Shown here: positions 17,874 through 26,545 of the stretch, one piece after another
Layout of the letters: the number at the start of each line of letters is the position of its first letter
How positions within the stretch are numbered: the stretch's first letter is position 1
Notes under the pieces: generated by a model
Seen by the model: the letters and a program-made list of their open reading frames with translations, nothing else
Databases searched by the model: none
What the model was told of the DNA's origin: nothing
Program-made: the position numbers and the translations under genes
Source: Saprospiraceae bacterium
GTDB lineage: Bacteria > Bacteroidota > Bacteroidia > Chitinophagales > Saprospiraceae
Reading direction: 5' to 3'
Assembly: GCA_021738725.1 (NCBI GenBank)
Contig: JAIPBE010000001.1
Span: 124,001 to 188,000 of the forward strand
DNA: 64,000 bases

Positions 17874-19061
17874 ATGCCAGCCCAAACTTCTTACGACCTC
17901 CCTGTTCATTTTGTCGATCAACCCGACCAATTGGCCGCTTTATGGAAGCGACTTGACCAGTTGGAGTGGTTTGGTTTCGACACAGAATTCATAGGAGAAC
18001 GCCGGGATATACCACTCATCTGCCTTATCCAGGTCATCACCGAAGAAGCAATCTATCTTATTGATCCCTTACATGTTGATGGCTGGGAACAACTGGGAAC
18101 CTATATTGCATCTGAACGAATTCTCAAGCTGACCCATGCTGGCGAAAATGATTACCGACTGCTGTATCAATTGCTCAATGTCCTGCCAAAGAACATTTTT
18201 GATCTCCAGGTGGCTGTTTCGTTCCTGGGTATTCGCTATCCATCTTCTTTGACGAATATCCTGTCTGAAGTTCTGGATCAGTCGACGTCGAAAGGATTTA
18301 CGATCGCCGACTGGACGATTCGACCATTGCCCTCCAAAATGCAACGGTATGCTGTCGAGGATGTGAAATTCCTGTGGATTCTCTATGAAAAAGTACGAAC
18401 GGACCTTGAACAAAGAGGTCGCTATTCCTGGGTGAGGGATGAAATGGCTGCCTGGGAGAATGCAGATTTCTATACACCGGACCCCCTTAAAAAATTATTG
18501 CACCAACGAGCAATTGCGGGATTTCAGGAGCAGGAGAAAGTATTCATGTTGCGGATAGCCTTGTGGCGGATCGAAGAGGCAAACACATCTGGCCATAAAG
18601 AAGAAGAGATCCTCTCCAACAAGCAGATCGTTGAAATTGCACGAGCGATCCACTCCGGAGCCGAGGCCCTGTTCCGGAGCCGGATCCTGCCCAAATCCTT
18701 CATCCGGAATCATGTGGATCAATTGATGGCCTGGTACCAGGAGGCAGCCACGGCTAAAGAGCTGAGCCTGGTGTATCAATATACACCGAAGGATGCCGTA
18801 GATCCGATCAATGAAGCCCATGCCATGCTCATTTACCAGGTCTTGCAGATCTATTGTATGGAGGAATCTATGGCTGTCGATATGGTCATGTCTCCCACCG
18901 AGCTGAAACGTTACCGGATGTTTTCTGATTACCAATCACCTGTCTTTGATACAGGGTGGAGGTCGGAGTTTCTCCCCGCATCCGTGCGACATCTCCTGGA
19001 GAATCGGATGGACTTGACCCTCGTTGTACAGGAAAATGGACTGCTACTCACGACATCATGA
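17874..19061 (+). CDS. rnd: Ribonuclease D
   Basis: A 395-residue DEDDy 3'-5' exoribonuclease that trims tRNA and other structured RNA ends. All catalytic residues are present: D36 and E38 in FGFDTEFIGER, D93 in HAGENDYRLL, and Y159 and D163 in YAVEDVKFL. HRDC-like helices follow from about residue 215. The stop codon overlaps the start of the next gene (ATGA), an ABC ATPase, although the two functions seem unrelated. Confidence 0.96.
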   Translation: MPAQTSYDLPVHFVDQPDQLAALWKRLDQLEWFGFDTEFIGERRDIPLICLIQVITEEAIYLIDPLHVDGWEQLGTYIASERILKLTHAGENDYRLLYQLLNVLPKNIFDLQVAVSFLGIRYPSSLTNILSEVLDQSTSKGFTIADWTIRPLPSKMQRYAVEDVKFLWILYEKVRTDLEQRGRYSWVRDEMAAWENADFYTPDPLKKLLHQRAIAGFQEQEKVFMLRIALWRIEEANTSGHKEEEILSNKQIVEIARAIHSGAEALFRSRILPKSFIRNHVDQLMAWYQEAATAKELSLVYQYTPKDAVDPINEAHAMLIYQVLQIYCMEESMAVDMVMSPTELKRYRMFSDYQSPVFDTGWRSEFLPASVRHLLENRMDLTLVVQENGLLLTTS

Positions 19062-20569
19062 ATCCCCAAGCTGTCCTGATCGTTGAGAACCTTTCGGTTG
19101 ACATCCTGCGCGCAGGGCAACGAAAACCTGTACTCCGCGATATCCATCTGACAGTCAATAGAGGAGAGATTCATGCCCTCGTCGGTGTTTCCGGTTCCGG
19201 CAAGACGACGCTGGCCATGATGATCTCCGGGATCCTGCCTCGTGATATGTATGAGATCCGGTCCGGGCATATTTGGTTTACAGGGCAGGAAGGAATGATC
19301 GATCTCCTTTCCCTGGATTGGCCAACTCGGCAACAATGGACGGGTCGACATATCAACATGATCTTTCAGGAACCATCAACGGCATTCAACTCTGTCCGCA
19401 CGATTGGTGAGCAATTGGTGGAAACAGGCCATGTTCCGATTGAAAAGGAATTACTTCAGGCCTGTTCCCGGTCTTTGGGACTCGATCCGGATGTGCTTTG
19501 GGATCGGTATCCATGGCAGCTTTCGGGAGGGCAACAGCAACGATTTCTGCTTGCACGATCATTGGTTTTACAGCCTGATATTATACTGGCAGATGAACCG
19601 ACATCAGCGTTGGATCATCACCATCAGCAAGAATTTTTACGGGATATGCAAGCAGCTGTTTCAGCAGAAAACGGACCTGGTATGCTCCTGGTCTCTCATG
19701 ATCGGGCCCTGGTCAGCCAGGTAGCTGATCGGGTCACAGAAATTCGGGATGGGAAGATATTTCTGCATGAGGTTCAGACTGAAGGTGACCTGCCTTCTTC
19801 TTCGAAAGATACTGCCAGGACCAGAGCCACAATTCAAAATGGCGATTACCAGGCTGGCCGCGAAACACTTCTTTCTATCCAGCATTTGACCGCCGGATAT
19901 ACGTCGGACACCGCTGTGCTGACAGATATCCAGATGAATATTCAGGCCGGGGAATTGATCGGTGTGGCGGGCAGTTCCGGATCGGGCAAATCCAGCATGT
20001 TGAGAGGGATGCTGGGCTTGATGCCCTGGCAAACCGGTTTGCGCAAACCCGGACCAGCACTCGCCAAAGGGTTGCAGAGCATCCAACTGGTGTATCAGGA
20101 TCCAGGGAGATCACTCAACCCGGTGATGACCATGGAACAAACGATGACAGAATGGGCTGATGCGTACGATCCTGCAGCCATAGAAAGATTGCATCAAATT
20201 CTGGAAGAAGTTGGTTTGGAAGTGGAGATGATGGACCGATTGCCCCATATGTTTTCGGGAGGTCAGCGCCAGCGAATGGCGATCGCGCGGGCATTACTGA
20301 CCCATCCAGGAGTACTTCTGGCGGATGAACCATTTTCCAACCTGGACGCGGACTTACGTGACCAGATGATGCAGGTTTTCCATGATCTGGTCAGGCATAG
20401 GCAAATAGGCGTGGTGGTGGTTGCACATGATCTTCCCCGGCTAGAACGATTTTGTGATCGTATCCTGCTCTTGAAAGAGGGTCGGATCCAGTGGGAAGGG
20501 CCGCCAGATGAACTGGCTGCACAGCGGGAAGATTGGATCTTGGAATTGCGTGGAAATCCAGATCGGTAG
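19058..20569 (+). CDS. Fused double ABC ATPase of the peptide/nickel (Opp/Dpp) type
   Basis: 503 residues containing two complete ABC nucleotide-binding domains in tandem. Domain 1 has Walker A GVSGSGKTT at 43-51, signature LSGGQQQR and Walker B ILADEPTSALD. Domain 2 has Walker A GSSGSGKSS, signature FSGGQRQR and LLADEPFSNLD. The order matches DppD-DppF fused into one chain, as in dipeptide, nickel or microcin C importers. No permease or binding protein lies nearby in the window, so the substrate is unknown. The longer frame from 18956 is rejected because it lies inside rnd and the ATG at 19058 gives a normal N terminus. Confidence 0.95.
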   Translation: MNPQAVLIVENLSVDILRAGQRKPVLRDIHLTVNRGEIHALVGVSGSGKTTLAMMISGILPRDMYEIRSGHIWFTGQEGMIDLLSLDWPTRQQWTGRHINMIFQEPSTAFNSVRTIGEQLVETGHVPIEKELLQACSRSLGLDPDVLWDRYPWQLSGGQQQRFLLARSLVLQPDIILADEPTSALDHHHQQEFLRDMQAAVSAENGPGMLLVSHDRALVSQVADRVTEIRDGKIFLHEVQTEGDLPSSSKDTARTRATIQNGDYQAGRETLLSIQHLTAGYTSDTAVLTDIQMNIQAGELIGVAGSSGSGKSSMLRGMLGLMPWQTGLRKPGPALAKGLQSIQLVYQDPGRSLNPVMTMEQTMTEWADAYDPAAIERLHQILEEVGLEVEMMDRLPHMFSGGQRQRMAIARALLTHPGVLLADEPFSNLDADLRDQMMQVFHDLVRHRQIGVVVVAHDLPRLERFCDRILLLKEGRIQWEGPPDELAAQREDWILELRGNPDR

Positions 20570-20624
20570 GGAATTAAAATTTTGTTAATTGCCTCTATTT
20601 CAGGTAACTCAGGCCAAAGAATAG

Positions 20625-20632
20625 TATCTTTG
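20625..20632 (+). promoter_or_regulatory. -7 promoter element of the small membrane protein gene (TATCTTTG)
   Basis: Exact TAnnTTTG match ending five bases before the ATG at 20638, again implying a nearly leaderless mRNA. It is the main reason to accept the small downstream frame as a gene. Confidence 0.5.
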
Positions 20633-20637
20633 GCATC

Positions 20638-20871
20638 ATGATGATCAGGACTGCAAAAAAATATGCCCTTCAACTGACGTTCCTTCTGATTCTAGGTATC
20701 AGCGTGGCGTTGATTGCAACCAGCATGTTGCCCTCCAATCAGCTTGTTGCCCAGGTTGAGATCGTAGATGTGCCTCTTCAGGAAAGTGAACAAACCAGAT
20801 CATTCAGTCCGGAATCATTAATCCTATCCGCAGCAAAGGCGATCATTCACGCACTTCTTCCTTCCTCCTGA
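20638..20871 (+). CDS. Small exported or membrane protein, unknown
   Basis: A 77-residue frame (76 from the second ATG at 20641). The N terminus has positive residues followed by LQLTFLLILGISVALIATSML, a membrane segment or signal peptide. The middle is acidic and polar (EIVDVPLQESEQ) and the C terminus, LILSAAKAIIHALLPSS, could form an amphipathic helix. It has its own promoter element and stands between the ABC ATPase and a convergent MBL gene. No family is recognised. Confidence 0.55.
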   Translation: MMIRTAKKYALQLTFLLILGISVALIATSMLPSNQLVAQVEIVDVPLQESEQTRSFSPESLILSAAKAIIHALLPSS

Positions 20872-20905
20872 TTCGAATTCCCTTCAGCTATTTGCAATGG
20901 TGGCA

Positions 20906-21793
20906 TCATGTCACCTGTCCTCTTTTTTTAAGATAGCGCGTAATCCCGGCTACACTCATCCATGGCGGGTTTGCCAGGTCATATTGATCCTGTAAGCTTT
21001 CAGGCATTTCCAGTGGGTAGAATTCCCGATGGATAAATATCATAAAGTCTTCGGTAAGAGCAGTCAGGTCATCCAGGGAGGGCTTTGATTCAAAATATGC
21101 CACCCATTGCGCCAGGGATCGTTCCAGCTCATCCAGATGTGTCTGGATCTCTCTGATCGGCCCAAAATGGGTCAATACGAGCTCATCCAGGGGCAGTGTC
21201 CTTATTTTTCGGATGGATGCCATCCAGTCTTCCCACTGAAATTCAGGGGGTGGACAGGGTGGGGCGACCAAACCATTGTGGATATGGATCCCGCCAACAT
21301 CACCAGTGAAAAGTGTTCGGTCACATTGCCAGGCAATATGATGGACTGCATGCCCTGGCGTATGATGAGCTATAAATGTTTTATTCCCGAGGACCAATTG
21401 TTCACCGTCTTCGATCATACGCACCATCGAAGCTTCAATAGGTTGGATATCACCCCATAGAACATCCATTTGATCCTGATAGATGCGTTTAGCAGATGCG
21501 AGCAGCTTTGCCGGGTCAATGATATGCGGCGCACCAGCGGGATGGACATGAATGGTCGCCCCTTCTCGAGCCAATGCCCAGGCCGCCCCGGCATGATCCA
21601 GATGGATATGGGTCAGCAGGACATGATCGATATCGGCAGGCGTGAGGTGGTGTTCCGTCAATCCCTGAACCAGATGTGGCCAACAAGAATAGGGTCCGGA
21701 CTCAACCAAGGCCCAGGAGCCATCCAGATCGATCAAAAATGCACCAATCACATGCGGCATCCCTTGAAAATGCAGGTCGAGGATCTTGTACAT
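20906..21793 (-). CDS. MBL-fold metallo-hydrolase
   Basis: A 295-residue metallo-beta-lactamase-fold enzyme. The metal ligands are visible: THIHLDHAGAAW (H62, H64, D66, H67), the HTPGHAVHH histidine, FTGDVGG Asp and LTHFGP His. The set fits glyoxalase II-like or lactonase-like hydrolases; the substrate is not deducible. Its ATG shares one base with the stop of fmt upstream (TGATG), so it is co-translated with fmt. Confidence 0.92.
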   Translation of the reverse strand: MYKILDLHFQGMPHVIGAFLIDLDGSWALVESGPYSCWPHLVQGLTEHHLTPADIDHVLLTHIHLDHAGAAWALAREGATIHVHPAGAPHIIDPAKLLASAKRIYQDQMDVLWGDIQPIEASMVRMIEDGEQLVLGNKTFIAHHTPGHAVHHIAWQCDRTLFTGDVGGIHIHNGLVAPPCPPPEFQWEDWMASIRKIRTLPLDELVLTHFGPIREIQTHLDELERSLAQWVAYFESKPSLDDLTALTEDFMIFIHREFYPLEMPESLQDQYDLANPPWMSVAGITRYLKKRGQVT

Positions 21794-22776
21794 CAGGTGT
21801 TCTTTTCAATTGAAGTTCGGGTGATTTGACCCACAGTGCCCTGGGGCCAGTTCATACCATTCAGAAAATCAAGGACAGGGACACGCTTCCTTCCTTCCAT
21901 TTGTAATTCAGTTGGAATGAGCCAGCCATCCGAGGCGGCAATCCGCAGCGTTTTGTGATCTAAAACCATCATCCCGGGAGGTTCATTGGGCAGGTCTACA
22001 TCAGCATGGGCGGTGTGGATCTTGACGATCTTGTTGTCCAGAAGAAACCAGGCAGAAGGGTAGGGGTTCATGCCCCGGACCCAGTTGACCAGTTTATGCA
22101 CAGGCCAATGGAAGTCTAATTGCCCGGTTTCCGGGAAGATCTTGGGTGCATGCGACACCTTTTCAGCTGTTTGCGGTTGGAGCTGTACATTTCCAGATCG
22201 GATCATATTCATAGCTCGCACCAGTGCTCTTGATCCGATCTGCATCATTCGGTCGTATACATCACCGGAAGTTTCCTCTGTGCCGATAGCCATGTGTTCC
22301 TGGTAAAGCAGATCGCCCGTATCAATCGCATGTTGGAGAAAGAAAACCGTGACTCCGGTTTCTCTTTCCCCATTCAGGACGGCCCAATGGATAGGCGCGG
22401 CCCCCCGGTAGGCCGGCAAGAGACTCCCATGCAAATTGACAGTACCCAGAGGAGGCATACTCCAAACGATTTCTGGCAACATCCGAAATGCTACGACTAC
22501 GAATAGATCGGCATTCCATTCTTTCAAGGCCTCTAGAAAGGCAGGGTCACGGAGTTTTTCAGGTTGCAGAACAGGGATGTTCAGGGTCAATGCCCGGTCT
22601 TTCACTGCGGAGGTAATCACTGTTGTGCGGCCTCGACCACCGATCTTATCTGTAGCTGTGACGACGCCAACGACTGAAAATCCAGATTCAACGAGTTGGT
22701 CCAATGCTGGTACAGCAAATTCGGGCGTGCCCATAAATACAATTCGCAAATCCTTATTCTTCAAGTCTCTATCCAT
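21793..22776 (-). CDS. fmt: Methionyl-tRNA formyltransferase
   Basis: Formylates initiator Met-tRNA using 10-formyl-THF. The protein has 327 residues from the ATG at 22776. IVFMGTPEFAVPAL is the typical N terminus, and the catalytic N-H-D set is in NLHGSLLPAYRGAAPIHW and HAIDTGD. The C-terminal OB-fold domain starts near KIVKIHTA. An ATG ten codons upstream is possible. It forms a two-gene unit with the MBL hydrolase. Confidence 0.97.
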   Translation of the reverse strand: MDRDLKNKDLRIVFMGTPEFAVPALDQLVESGFSVVGVVTATDKIGGRGRTTVITSAVKDRALTLNIPVLQPEKLRDPAFLEALKEWNADLFVVVAFRMLPEIVWSMPPLGTVNLHGSLLPAYRGAAPIHWAVLNGERETGVTVFFLQHAIDTGDLLYQEHMAIGTEETSGDVYDRMMQIGSRALVRAMNMIRSGNVQLQPQTAEKVSHAPKIFPETGQLDFHWPVHKLVNWVRGMNPYPSAWFLLDNKIVKIHTAHADVDLPNEPPGMMVLDHKTLRIAASDGWLIPTELQMEGRKRVPVLDFLNGMNWPQGTVGQITRTSIEKNT

Positions 22777-22909
22777 ACCTCTCAGCTGTGCAGTGAAGGT
22801 AACCAATCAACCGATTCTGATCTCCACCTGGCCTTGCAGGATGGTCTATGTTGGCGTCTGGATTCATCGAAGCCAGTTTGGGAAACACTATGTTTGCTTT
22901 GCTGTTTGA

Positions 22910-22940
22910 TTGGCAGGACCATTTGAAACCACTAGTTTTG
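22910..22940 (+). promoter_or_regulatory. Promoter of the SCP2 gene (TTG-N20-TAGTTTTG)
   Basis: The -7 element TAGTTTTG at 22933-22940 is an exact consensus match, with TTG at 22910-22912 at a suitable distance. It ends nine bases before the ATG. Confidence 0.6.
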
Positions 22941-22949
22941 TAATCGTCA

Positions 22950-23276
22950 ATGCAACACATGGAAGCACGAGCTTTTTTAGAAGACCTTCGACAGCGCGTT
23001 CCTGCTGAATCGCTGGCTGACTATTCGGGGAAGATCTCATTTGACCTGTCTGGAGACAAGGGTGGTCAATATACGCTCATCATTTCGGAGGCGGGGGTGC
23101 TGGTAGATGATGGATTGCATGATGATGCCCATTGTGGCCTGGAAGCGTCTTACGAAACATTGATCAGGGTGGTCGCGAAGGAAGAAAATGTACTGATGGC
23201 CATGATGATGGGAAAATTGAAGGTGCGAAACCAGGGTGAAATGATCCGATACGCCAAAATATTGGGTTTCATGTGA
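22950..23276 (+). CDS. SCP2 sterol-binding domain protein
   Basis: A 108-residue single-domain protein resembling SCP2: ISFDLSGDKGGQYTLIISEAGVLVDDG is the beta-sheet part and DDAHCGLEASYETLIRVVAKEENVLMAMMMGKLKVRNQ matches the helical lid with the characteristic G-K-hxhxG. Such proteins bind lipids or acyl chains in the cytoplasm. A second ATG lies at 22959. It stands alone with its own promoter. Confidence 0.9.
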   Translation: MQHMEARAFLEDLRQRVPAESLADYSGKISFDLSGDKGGQYTLIISEAGVLVDDGLHDDAHCGLEASYETLIRVVAKEENVLMAMMMGKLKVRNQGEMIRYAKILGFM

Positions 23277-23378
23277 TCCTCCGGCCTTCGGTCCACGCCG
23301 GTACAACGGCCTTTTCGGTATGATTTTCGACAGGTATTGAGCAGGTAGGTCGGCCATTCGGCCTTTAAACCGGCACAT

Positions 23379-25418
23379 TTGTCCCAATTTGTCTTTTACC
23401 CGCAGCAGGACCCCGATGATTGTGGGGTGTCCGTGCTTCGCATGGTGGCGCGTTACCATGGTCTTTCAGTTTCTGCGAAGCAGATCCGGGAGGCCTCCGG
23501 TGTACCATATGGGGAGCTGAGTCTGCTGGCCCTCAGTCGAGCAGCAGAATCCATAGGTCTGGATGCCTTATCTGTTCGCCTGACTGCCGACCAGTTGGAT
23601 CAACTCATTCAACTACCAGCGGTCGCTCACACACAGGGTCAGCATTATGTCTTGATCGAGAAGATCACTTCACGGGATGTTTATTTGTCGGACCCGGCAT
23701 ATGGGCGTTACGCCCTGACTAAAACACAATTTCAAGAGCGGTGGGGAGATGAGGGGAAGGGGATCTTGCTGGCTTTGGAGCCCGGAAAACAATTTGTGCC
23801 TGTCCTGCGTGAGGATGAAACACCATCCAGTCGGCATTTTATCTTGCCGACCCTCGATAGGAAGACGCTTGCGTTGTTACTCGTTGAATGTGTTCTCCTG
23901 CTGGTATTTCTGCAACTGTTCAGCTCCTTGAGCTCTTTGCAAACATTGCAAGGTTCCTCACTCGCCTTGGTGGGCGGGTTTTGTCTGGTTTCATGGACCA
24001 GTTATGCTCTGCTGAGAGGTTATTGGACTACCTGGGTGACGGATGCTTGTGAAGGATGGATTTCTCAACTGGATCAACGAAATGAAGCTACGTTCATGCA
24101 CCGGGTAGATCTGGAAGGGGATGTGGACGGGGCGTTTCATTGGATCGCCAAACGAGAGTCCAGGTCATTTTTACTTCAATCAGTACGACATCATTTGTGG
24201 GGGATTCGAAGTGGTGTTCTGACTGTCACGATCGGCTTCTATCTGCTTTGGCAATTCTGGCTTGCAGGAGGACTCTACTTCTTCTGCGTGGCAGGAGTTT
24301 GGTTATGGATGATCCAACGGAAAAAACGTATGCTAGGACAGTCCGTTCTGACATTCGAGCGGGCAATTGGGAATCGGCTGCATACCTGGGTGAAAGAGAT
24401 GGGTAATGAATGGCAGGTAGATATCCCAGCTAACGAACTTGAACATCCCTCTGGTGAGGCGACCAACAACAGATGGGCCAGCTTGTATTGGCTGCTCCCC
24501 CTTGGATGGTTTTTGGTGCTTGTTTGGGGAGTTGTGGCCCTTCATGGTCATTCCTTCCCTGTAGATGGGCTTGCCCTGGCTGGAATCCTTGGTTTTTATG
24601 GATTACGCCAATGGGTGAAGGGACATCAGGCAGGCCTGGTTGAGAATATGTTGCTCCCCGGTTATGAAGGGATGGAGATGGCTCAAAAAGATCCGCCTTC
24701 AGATTGGCTTGCGGATGGCATTCGTTTGTTGGAGGGGGGGGGGTATCCCGAAGCGGGTAAGGCCCAGTCATTGCACTTTCCAGGCGGGGCTTCAGTCCTT
24801 GTCTTTGGCGAAGACAATCCCGCACGAACCATGGTGTTGCATCAATTGGCCGGGAATGTATCCGGCGAGGACCGAAAGTTGGCCACCATGACAGATGTGT
24901 TCGATAAAAATTCCCTGATTTACTGGCGGAAAACACGAATGGTGATTCGACATACAAGTGTCTTGCCGGTGGCACCTGTGGGGGCAATGATCACAGGGCG
25001 TTCCGATTTTGTGGAGGGAGAGCCTGCCTTGTTAGAGGCACTGGAGGGAAGTTTATTGAGGGAGATGATCCAGTCTTGGCCGGATGGGTTGCAGACGGTA
25101 CTCAGTTATCAGGCGATCCGTGGACATGCATTATCTCATCAGATCTTGATCGCCAGGGCCCTTTATCTTCAACCGGAGTGGTTGATCGTGGATGAAGTCT
25201 TCCGGCATTTGGATCCTTTTCGGGAACAAGTGATCCTGGAGAATGTCGTCCATGCCCGTCAGGGTATGAATACCATCCTTTTCAGCCGAAGACTGGAAAT
25301 GACCGGACTGGTAGATTGGATTATTCATCTTCGGGAGGGCGCGGTTCTTGAAGAAGGATCATTGCTTGATTTATTGAAAGAAGAAGGATATCTGTATTCC
25401 TTGATAACCAGTACATAA
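23379..25418 (+). CDS. C39-peptidase ABC exporter with degenerate ATPase domain
   Basis: 679 residues with the layout of bacteriocin exporters: an N-terminal C39 cysteine peptidase (Q9, C15, H89, D105, all present in QQDPDDCG, GQHYVLIEK and LSDPAYGR), a membrane domain at about 155-410 with around six hydrophobic segments, and an ABC domain from about 420. The ABC domain has lost its Walker A: the position reads VFGEDNPARTMVLHQLAG without GK(S/T). The signature is IRGHALSHQ and the H-loop lacks His, while Walker B LIVDEV remains. The start must be the TTG at 23379, because an in-frame stop lies at 23346 and the next ATG follows the catalytic Cys. The downstream gene is its membrane-fusion partner. 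Confidence 0.85.
   Translation: MSQFVFYPQQDPDDCGVSVLRMVARYHGLSVSAKQIREASGVPYGELSLLALSRAAESIGLDALSVRLTADQLDQLIQLPAVAHTQGQHYVLIEKITSRDVYLSDPAYGRYALTKTQFQERWGDEGKGILLALEPGKQFVPVLREDETPSSRHFILPTLDRKTLALLLVECVLLLVFLQLFSSLSSLQTLQGSSLALVGGFCLVSWTSYALLRGYWTTWVTDACEGWISQLDQRNEATFMHRVDLEGDVDGAFHWIAKRESRSFLLQSVRHHLWGIRSGVLTVTIGFYLLWQFWLAGGLYFFCVAGVWLWMIQRKKRMLGQSVLTFERAIGNRLHTWVKEMGNEWQVDIPANELEHPSGEATNNRWASLYWLLPLGWFLVLVWGVVALHGHSFPVDGLALAGILGFYGLRQWVKGHQAGLVENMLLPGYEGMEMAQKDPPSDWLADGIRLLEGGGYPEAGKAQSLHFPGGASVLVFGEDNPARTMVLHQLAGNVSGEDRKLATMTDVFDKNSLIYWRKTRMVIRHTSVLPVAPVGAMITGRSDFVEGEPALLEALEGSLLREMIQSWPDGLQTVLSYQAIRGHALSHQILIARALYLQPEWLIVDEVFRHLDPFREQVILENVVHARQGMNTILFSRRLEMTGLVDWIIHLREGAVLEEGSLLDLLKEEGYLYSLITST
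24734..24743 (+). repeat. G10 homopolymer within the C39-ABC gene
   Basis: Ten consecutive G residues encode part of LEGGGY at the start of the ABC domain. It was the only homopolymer this long noticed in the window. Loss or gain of one G would truncate the ATPase domain while leaving the peptidase and membrane domains intact. Confidence 0.9.
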
Positions 25419-25462
25419 TATTGATTTGATTAAATAAAAATTGCTTTAATTATCAACAACTT

Positions 25463-26545
25463 ATGACCCGAACATTCTGGGCATACCCATGGTCGTATTC
25501 CAGCTGGTTGGTCTTCATTTTACTGATGGGGATAGCGACTTGTCTGGCTTTTTTGCCTCTGTCTAAAGAGATTGATCTTGCATGTACAATTGAATGGGTA
25601 AGTGTGTCACCGGATACATTCAAGACAAGGATACCAGATCCCCTGGTGCAGGATGGATCAGTCGTGGCGACGGGTCAACTGATCGGATATCGAATTTCGT
25701 CCCTGCAACGAGAACTCCTCCAGCATATTGAAGAAACAGCCAGTACTCCATCGCCCGACAAAACGCAAATCGCCAGGCTTATCCAATGGGCGGAGGCATT
25801 ATTTGAGGGACCAGCAAAGGAATGGATCAAGAGGCATGTTCAACTGCAGGGGAGCGGCGAGAAGGAATCCCACATCCATTTTGACCCCGATGCATTTGGG
25901 ATGTTGCGAAACGCCCTCACAGCCGTTGAGGATTCACTGGGTCTCTACCGGATGCGTACGCTCGAGAGTGTTACACCCGGAGCAGACAAGGCACAACGAT
26001 CGAAGCTGGCTGCGTTTGAGAAACAGCAAATGTTGATTCGACAGCAGATCAATTCACTGATCACTGCTTCTGAGAGGAGGGCTGCAACGCCCTTAGCTGA
26101 TGATCCTTTCGAAGTGACGTCACCTCTTTCGGAATTGGCCGAACTAGCACAACAGGAACTGGCATCCTGCATGGTGCATGCCAGTCAACAGGGGCAGTTG
26201 AACTGGATCCGAAGTGCAGAGAACGAGATCATTGGGTATCTCTTGCATGCATCCCTGACTGACTCCGCCATATTGACCGTTCAGATGGAACACCAGCAGA
26301 TGATCGGCGCAGGACAGAATTTTACATTCCTACCTTTCGATATAAATGGTGTTGTGAGTACCGTGGCCTGGGAAGGGACTATCCTTGGGCCTGCCGATGA
26401 TAAGGGCGATACCCGGTGGAGGGTGGCATTCGTCCATGCCAAGAACGTCCAACCATCCGATGGGACTCGGAAAGGCGTGTTCCATTCGATAGGTCAAAAA
26501 GAGGTTTTAACTCTGGCTGATCTGTTGATCGCCCGACGGTTATAG
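25463..26545 (+). CDS. HlyD-like membrane fusion protein
   Basis: 360 residues, placed 44 bases after the C39-ABC gene. One N-terminal membrane segment, SSWLVFILLMGIATCLAFLPL, is followed by the half-motif VQDGSVVATGQLIGYRI, typical of the lipoyl-like hairpin of HlyD adaptors. Next come about 150 residues of helix, a second lipoyl-like half near RSAENEIIGYLLHA, and a beta-barrel stretch. It would connect the exporter to an outer-membrane channel; no TolC homologue is in the window. The last six bases overlap the convergent lpdA. Confidence 0.75.
   Translation: MTRTFWAYPWSYSSWLVFILLMGIATCLAFLPLSKEIDLACTIEWVSVSPDTFKTRIPDPLVQDGSVVATGQLIGYRISSLQRELLQHIEETASTPSPDKTQIARLIQWAEALFEGPAKEWIKRHVQLQGSGEKESHIHFDPDAFGMLRNALTAVEDSLGLYRMRTLESVTPGADKAQRSKLAAFEKQQMLIRQQINSLITASERRAATPLADDPFEVTSPLSELAELAQQELASCMVHASQQGQLNWIRSAENEIIGYLLHASLTDSAILTVQMEHQQMIGAGQNFTFLPFDINGVVSTVAWEGTILGPADDKGDTRWRVAFVHAKNVQPSDGTRKGVFHSIGQKEVLTLADLLIARRL

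Noticed and set aside
23277-23378. GC-rich CCGGCC inverted stretches after the SCP2 gene as a terminator
   Set aside because: Short complementary runs exist but there is no clean stem followed by a T tract.
23346-23445. Start of the C39-ABC gene at a later ATG (MVARYHG)
   Set aside because: It would remove the catalytic Cys and the QQDPDDCG segment. The TTG at 23379 is the only usable start after the in-frame stop at 23346.
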